NCBI GenBank assembly: GCA_011109175.1
Contig: RDEW01000051.1
Coordinates: forward strand, 267,812 to 331,811
Direction of reading: 5' to 3'
DNA: 64,000 nucleotides
Source of the DNA: Dicyema japonicum
Lineage: Eukaryota; Dicyemida; Rhombozoa; Dicyemidae
How positions within the stretch are numbered: position 1 is the stretch's first letter; the number at the start of each line of letters is the position of its first letter. This document shows positions 58,500-64,000 of the stretch, piece by piece. Both the position numbers and the translations under genes were made by a program. The notes under the pieces were generated by a model. It was given only the letters and a program-made list of their open reading frames with translations, was not told where the DNA came from and did no database searches.

Positions 58500-59870
58500 T
58501 AGTTATCCTCAATGACAAAAAATCACACACAGCATCCAGACCCGGACACTCCAATACATCTCCTGACCTCACTCTATGTTCTCAACCACTATCTTGGGGA
58601 TATCGTGAAGAGTTATATATGACCTCCACTCTGACCATAATCCAATTCTTCTGTCAATCAAACTACTCCCGCCTATTGTTAGGCTCGGAAAACCAGAATA
58701 AATTACAAACGTGCAAAATATGATTCATTCCGCGAATAAACAGAAAAATTTCTATCCAAAATTGGATCGATGGTACAATTTCATCACCAGAATTAACCAC
58801 CAAACAAAACTATAGGATTTTTGGGGTACTTTACGTGGAATTCAGTCGAGACGATAAAGAATGGAGACAACCCACGCCACCAGTATTTACAAGAACACCA
58901 CGTGATTTCGCAGATCAGGAAGATATCAAAATGAACCACTACGCAAATGTGGGTCACATCAGCATGAATGGATGCTCCCGTCCATACAAATTGAAAAACT
59001 TTCAAAATCCTCAAGGAAAACCGATTGCAATGTCGAAAAACTTATCAAAACGCCAAAAACTCTCCTGCAAATGGCTTATGGAATTTGCATTTAAAGCACG
59101 TGGGAATGCAAGGACTCAAGGTAATAACAAACAATTTTTGTGTCCGTCAACAACTGCCGAATTGTTGCGATACGGAAAAATCCAAAATAATCCCAACCCT
59201 GAAGTCCAAAAGAGATCCTTTGGATCCGGGATTTTTCAGACCAATTTCACTACTATCTGTAGTATCGAAAATTGTTGCACGTGTGGTATTAAAACTAATT
59301 TTGGGGTATCTTCTTTTCCCAGATATTCACCATGGCCTTCGTCCACAATACTCCACATCAACACATCTCCCTACCATAACTCAATATATCCCTGATGGTC
59401 TCAACAATCCTCCCAACGGACTATCCTTGTCTAATTGACCCGACCAAGGCCTTTGATCGATCATCAAGGTTTCTAAGCAACAAAACTTTGGCATCTCGAA
59501 TTCCTCCACGTCTTCAGAATAGGCCATCAAACTTCCTCTCTGGAAGAATTGTTCAGGTTGAAATGATGTCCTGTCTATCTCATTACCTATTCCTTTCAAT
59601 TGAAGTTCCCCAAGGCTCAGTTTCGTCTCCTACCTCATTCAACTTGCACCTAAGCGAGATTCCAAATAATTCCAAGACATTTCTCCTATAGTATGCGGAT
59701 GACCTGATAATCGCATCTAAAAATAAAGACGTTAACGAAGGATGTTCAGAACCACCTAAACACTCTTGGAGGGTGGCTTGGAGCAAATCACCTACCCCAC
59801 TCTCCATCGAAATCCACCGTCGCTGTATTCACGTTTTTGATTAGTTTTTGAGCAAATTAAATTAATTGTA
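58500..59870 (+). mobile_element. LINE with endonuclease end and RT domain
   Basis: Plus-strand order: RPGHSNTSPDLTLCSQ (about 58540-58590, endonuclease end; near-identical DNA at 17285-17440); RT fingers PGFFRPISLLSVVSKIVARV (about 59226-59290); palm CLIDPTKAFDRSSRFLSNKT (about 59430-59490); EVPQGSVSSPTSFNLHLSEI (about 59600-59660); and YADDLIIASKNKDV after a stop (about 59693). Frameshifts near 59270 and 59400 and the stop before YADD show it is dead. Confidence 0.8.
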
Positions 59871-60299
59871 CCAAAAAAGACCGTCATAACCAGAATGAAA
59901 AAAATTCGTGATCTCGAACTCCTCATCAATCTTCGCATGCTTGGACATGAAGGAAGTGCCGTCCAGAGAGATCTCCACTGCATGGTTGACTAATGGTCCT
60001 TTTTGGATATAATTTAGGATTATATCTTGCACCACCAGAGATGGTGAACCACATGACGCAAGCTAACAAATTAACTCCCCGGAGCCAAAAGGTATGAGGA
60101 AGAACAGAAGAAACAAACAAAAAATTCCAATTCAAGTAGCCATGTGACGCCACACTAACGTTATCATTTAAGCAAATAAGTTAATTTAACTTATTAACCC
60201 TATATACATCCTCTTCAAACTCTCACTGACATCTGAATGAGAGATAAAGTTGATCGGCTGTGTTCTCTTCGGTCTTGTTGAAGATAGAGAAGGCCATAC

Positions 60300-60460
60300 A
60301 TTTTCATGAAAGGTTTTTGCTCATACTGGCGTAATATTTCATGAGCCTGTTAAGACTGTGCTGATCCGTCTGTTGTCTTTCAAAATTTCCTTTTAAAAAT
60401 TTTATGTTTTCTCGGGAGTGCTTTAATAATAATAATATCGTACGATTACAAATGAAAAGT
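60300..60460 (-). mobile_element. LINE linker fragment
   Basis: The minus strand reads DQHSLNRLMKYYASMSKNLS, the same linker as MKHYVAISHKNFS at about 23640 and LIKYYVKISYKDH at 43425. Only this piece remains. The rest of the 123-codon frame above it is unassigned. Confidence 0.5.
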
Positions 60461-61580
60461 GATGGTATCCAGTCCAGCATGTCACATCTTATCGTGGTAG
60501 AGTGTGTGGAAAGATTTCCTAATATTTTTGAAATTGTAAATAAGTACAATAGTCTATCTTCATCCTTACTCTTCGAGAAATACCTATCCAGAATGCAACA
60601 AAGAAATCCCATCGACTCCTGAAAAATTAAAATACAGTAAATCCTCGAAAAAATGTCAAATTTTAAATTTTCCACAATTTGAAACTTTTATATCAAATTG
60701 TTTCTTAAATCAGTAGAACTTTTTCATTCTAAATACAACGGTGTTTTTGGTTCAATAATTTTAAAATTGAAGAAGCTTACACATTTGAAAAACAAATATA
60801 TAAATATTTCGTTCTAATTTTCCACATTTGGTGTTTTCTTATTAGAAAATTCATTATTACTTTAAGATGATAAAATCTCGACAATCAAAGGTTTTCATGA
60901 AGTTTGGGTTTTCACGAAACGAGGTGGAATGTGTAAATATCATGCAGTCTAACACTCCATTAATAGTATTCTTCTGAGGGATAATTATGTCAATAATAAA
61001 ATGCATTAAGTAGAGAATCAAATGTTAGTGGAATAAAGGAACAAATAGATCCAAGAAGTGTCTATATTAGCTAATAAGACATCCATCCTGTACATTGAAA
61101 TTATTATGGTTTATTATTACTTGTTATTTTATGTTTCAATACTTTATATTTTTCCAACACTTATATTTTTCCACTAAACGTGATATAAAAGTGAGTTAAT
61201 GTCAATATTGATATAATGTCCTACCCCTGTGATGAAATTTCAAAAGGAAAATAACTGAAAGGAATCCTACCACCAGGTAGCTCATGCAAGTGGACAGTTC
61301 ATCCATCACCAGAGGAAGCTGAGAAATGGCCAGGGTAAAATACCGATTCAAAAAAGAGTGACTCAGAGGAATTGACCATAAAGATGGCACTGCGATAGAA
61401 TTCCTCTGCAGACATGAAAGAATGCACTTCCGTATGGCAGATCACTCGCTGGTGGAACATTCAAGTGGAGTCGGGTGCTATTGGAGACAGGGATGACCTA
61501 ATTAGTGGGTTTAACCATTCTTCCATTGTGGTCTAGGGTTTTCAATAAATAAACTATAAAAGTATCACAAAAATTAATTT
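60461..61580. other. Unassigned, mostly AT-rich
   Basis: About 1.1 kb with no recognised gene. A minus-strand stretch at about 61200-61420 has protein-like frames (SAEEFYRSAIFMVNSSESLF) but no family match. Confidence 0.3.
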
Positions 61581-61890
61581 ATTAACCCCGGATGCACCGA
61601 GAATGAAGTAGAGCAAACAACAAATTAAGTGTATCCAGTTTCCACTTCTACAGAAAAGTCCAGCCGAAATCAGCACTAAGGGTATAAGACGTCCATACTT
61701 GCAGTTGTGAAAACTCCTCCAGTGGAGTGGAGGAGAGCAAATTATCCTATTTCGTGCCAGCCAGGCACTGAACGTCACCTAGACAAGTGGATCACATGAC
61801 GCACTCTAATAAGAAAAGAGAGGAGAAACAGACAAACAATCAGAAAACTTCAAACAGTTAGCCAAGCAGCACCAGATAGCGCCACGCGGC
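61581..61890 (-). repeat. SINE-B, full length, reverse strand
   Basis: Left end TTAACCCCGGATGCACCGAG is the tail. The right end GCGCCACGCGG is the head. In between are GTGTATCCAGTTTCCACTTC and AAGTGGATCACATGACGCAC. Collinear with 23952-24275. Confidence 0.85.
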
Positions 61891-62072
61891 GAAATGATAA
61901 CTCAACTTCTTGAATATAAGAAATATTAGGGAAAAACCATAAGATGCACAAAAATAGAATTCTTCAGAAACCAACCTTACTCAAAAATTATAAAATAAAT
62001 AACAAAGAAATATAAAAAAGAATAATCATAAAATAAATAAATGAGTAAAATTATGTAATAGTAGTTGATTTA

Positions 62073-62480
62073 TTGGTTAAGCTGCTGACATGGATTTTAA
62101 AAATGGTGTCTGGAAAACACAGAACTTATCCCGCCCTGACGTTCAATATCGAAGGGGTACCCCAGCACCTGGAAAAGAAGAGAACTTTGCGAAAATCTCT
62201 CGAGATACAAATTATCGCTCGATTGTTTCAAGAGACAAAATTAACTAACGGGATGAAAGAAAAACACGGAGAAAATTGACAAATGACAAAAGCAAATTCT
62301 TCTAAAATGGAACACAGAAACTCTACTAAAAATTCGCTCGTGCCTTTAAAGGAATGTACAGAACCGGCAGAATGCACCTAATACTTGTTCGGAAGGCTCA
62401 CAAATCAAAAGCTAATGTAGGAAATCTCGGTATACGACTCGATAAATCGGCAATGGAAACGCTCTTGAGCGCTATTGGCT
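62073..62480 (+). mobile_element. LINE endonuclease N-terminal fragment
   Basis: The frame 62073-62279 contains YPALTFNIEGVPQHLEKKRT and IIARLFQETKLTNG, resembling LNxNGL...IxCLQETxLT at the start of an APE endonuclease domain (catalytic Glu of QET present). A second frame to about 62470 gives LILVRKAHKSK. No RT on this strand follows. Confidence 0.5.
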
Positions 62481-62539
62481 TTTTGAGCAAATATCGCTAG
62501 TTATCCTGATAGGGAATAGTCACGCAGTCAGGGCAGCTT

Positions 62540-63150
62540 TTATTTTATTTATTTATTGTCGTATGTCATAAGAACCCGGGCGTTGATGCTGTCCGGGTTG
62601 ATAAGAGAAATTTATCACTTGAAAACATTAACAACCACTAAGTTTTGTCTCAAAAGAAACAAAATAGAGAGAAGTTAGATGTTAAATCCCCAAGGAAAAG
62701 AACCGAGATATAAGGTTACTTTATAGCAAATTCGGATTATATATAACATAATTTATTCGCATAATCCCCAACTAACTGAACAAGGTAAGAGCCATTAACT
62801 AAAGAGGAAAGCCAAGATTTGGGGTCGTCTATATCGGGGCACTCTCATGAGACACCGTATGTCTTCTCCGTAAAAAGCCCCAATTACAATGCGAGTTTCC
62901 ACAAGCAATGTAATAAATCACCGATTCTTTCGTATTCGTCATCAATTTCAGATGCTAAATCCAATCCATGTGCGAGTTTAATTGCATACCTTCTTGTCTT
63001 TTCTAATTTAGTTAGTAGGACTGATTCCTCCTCTGTTTTAAACCAACCTTGATATCCATTTATTAGGAAAGGTTCAATACACGTTTTGTAGATAAACATA
63101 AAAGTATCTGGAGACAAATGAAAGCGGAGTAGGGACTTGAGCATTCCGTA
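62540..63150 (-). mobile_element. LINE RT C-terminal region and 3' end
   Basis: The minus-strand frame 63144-62884 reads FMFIYKTCIEPFLINGYQGW and LEKTRRYAIKLAHGLDL, the C terminus of a non-LTR ORF. The 3' end has AGCATCAACGCCCGGGTTCT and an AT-rich (AAATAAATAAAAT) tail near 62545. Confidence 0.65.
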
Positions 63151-63419
63151 GCTTTCTTTCTTCGTATTTTGATGTGCTCTTTAAACGATCCTTTTTTGTT
63201 AATGCATACTCCAAGGTATATCAGGTTTTCCGAGAATTTAACATTCCCTGTATCAACATATTGATTCTTCCTATTTTTCGCTATCCAGGTTACAGAACTT
63301 TTTTTTTCTTGATAATGTCAATCCATTATTCCGACACCAATCTTCGATTTTCGACATATGAGCTAATGTTCTTTTCCATGATATTGATTTATTTATACTA
63401 GTGTCCAAAATTAGACCGA

Positions 63420-63960
63420 ATTCAATCAAATCAAATCAAATTTATTCCAAAGTAAGTAAGTAAGGAGTTATTTTTTAGGATATTTAAACGTGTCCCGCCT
63501 ATGCGGCCTGGACACTTCCGATGTATCCACACTCCATTTAGTTATCTTTTATCGTCGGATTCCATTGATTCTTTCTCTATGATGTTTTTAACAGGAGTTA
63601 GAATCATGTCTTTTTCAGTGCTGAGAGCATCCCAGAGCCTTTTTCCTAAAGCCAACTTTATTGCCGACCTTCTGGTTTTTTCCATGAGAAACATTATTCT
63701 TTCTCTTTGGCAAGAGAAAAACCATGCTTCGCATCCATATAGAAGTTCAGGTAGGATGATCCTCATGAAGATGAACAAGAAGGTTTCCAGGCTTACAAGC
63801 AACTTTCTTGTACATAAGAGTGCTTGAAGCGCCTTCTTCCTTCTTCGTCTTATGTCCTCCATGAAGGAACCATTTCCATCGATTGCTATCCCGAGGTAGC
63901 GCATTGAGTTTACTTTAGGAATCTCTAATGAGTAAGGCTGCTTCTGATGCCTCCTTAGGC
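63420..63960 (-). mobile_element. LINE RT C-terminal region and 3' end (same family as 62540-63150)
   Basis: The minus-strand frame 63904-63542 reads MRYLGIAIDGNGSFMEDIRR, FIFMRIILPELLYGCEAWFF and MEKTRRSAIKLALGKRLWD, clearly related to the preceding fragment. Downstream is GTGTCCAGGCCGCATAGGCG, then (GATTT)n-like tail at 63425-63445. This tail motif recurs at 10922. Confidence 0.7.
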
Positions 63961-64000
63961 GACTCTAGAGAGCTGGATTTCTCCGTAGACAATCTCATCC

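Overview
The window is animal (metazoan) nuclear DNA. It is AT-rich, gene-sparse and full of decayed transposable elements, with one 877-base assembly gap (49105-49981) and three single-N joins. Its most telling property is intron size. Host genes look shattered in a six-frame view, but they reassemble into conserved proteins once GT-AG introns of about 22-27 bp are removed. Animal gene content with introns this short points to a dicyemid mesozoan (Dicyema or a relative). That is an inference from intron size; no rRNA or other marker is present to confirm it.

Host genes supported here: an ITPK1-like inositol phosphate kinase (1745-2729, minus); a cardiolipin synthase-like CDP-alcohol phosphatidyltransferase (3722-4360, plus); a complete CaMKII with kinase, autoinhibitory and association domains (11884-13636, minus); a GATAD1-like GATA-finger protein (20468-21032, plus); a CAT-type cationic amino acid transporter with ten tiny introns (28864-30836, plus); L-threonine 3-dehydrogenase (33369-34538, minus); and a RhoGAP-like domain (about 55728-56040, minus). 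ITPK, CaMKII and TDH each have one exon or junction that is a single base out of frame. CaMKII and the cardiolipin synthase each have one intron with a non-AG acceptor. The transporter has one in-frame TAA inside a 12-base GT...AG segment. The genes share no obvious pathway and do not look operon-like; each stands alone among repeats.

Repeats by region. 0-12 kb: LINE remnants, tRNA-headed SINE pieces, C-terminal pieces of a distinctive reverse-transcriptase element, minisatellites at 9.97-10.8 kb. 13.8-20.4 kb: a SINE split by a LINE insertion, two adjacent hAT remnants, a LINE with a 2A-like motif, and a 919-bp TA-flanked inverted-repeat element. 21-28.8 kb: SINEs, a hAT remnant, a LINE interrupted by a SINE, a LINE RT piece, a GT-rich telomere-like tract. 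31-45 kb: reverse-transcriptase elements and LINEs on both strands. 46-54 kb: an ISXO2-type transposase that itself carries 28-30 bp introns, the gap, and assembly-linked direct repeats. 55-64 kb: SINEs and LINE fragments.

Two SINE groups recur. SINE-A has a tRNA-derived head with A and B boxes. SINE-B ends in a tail that resembles the 3' end of the resident LINE family, as expected if the LINE machinery mobilises it.
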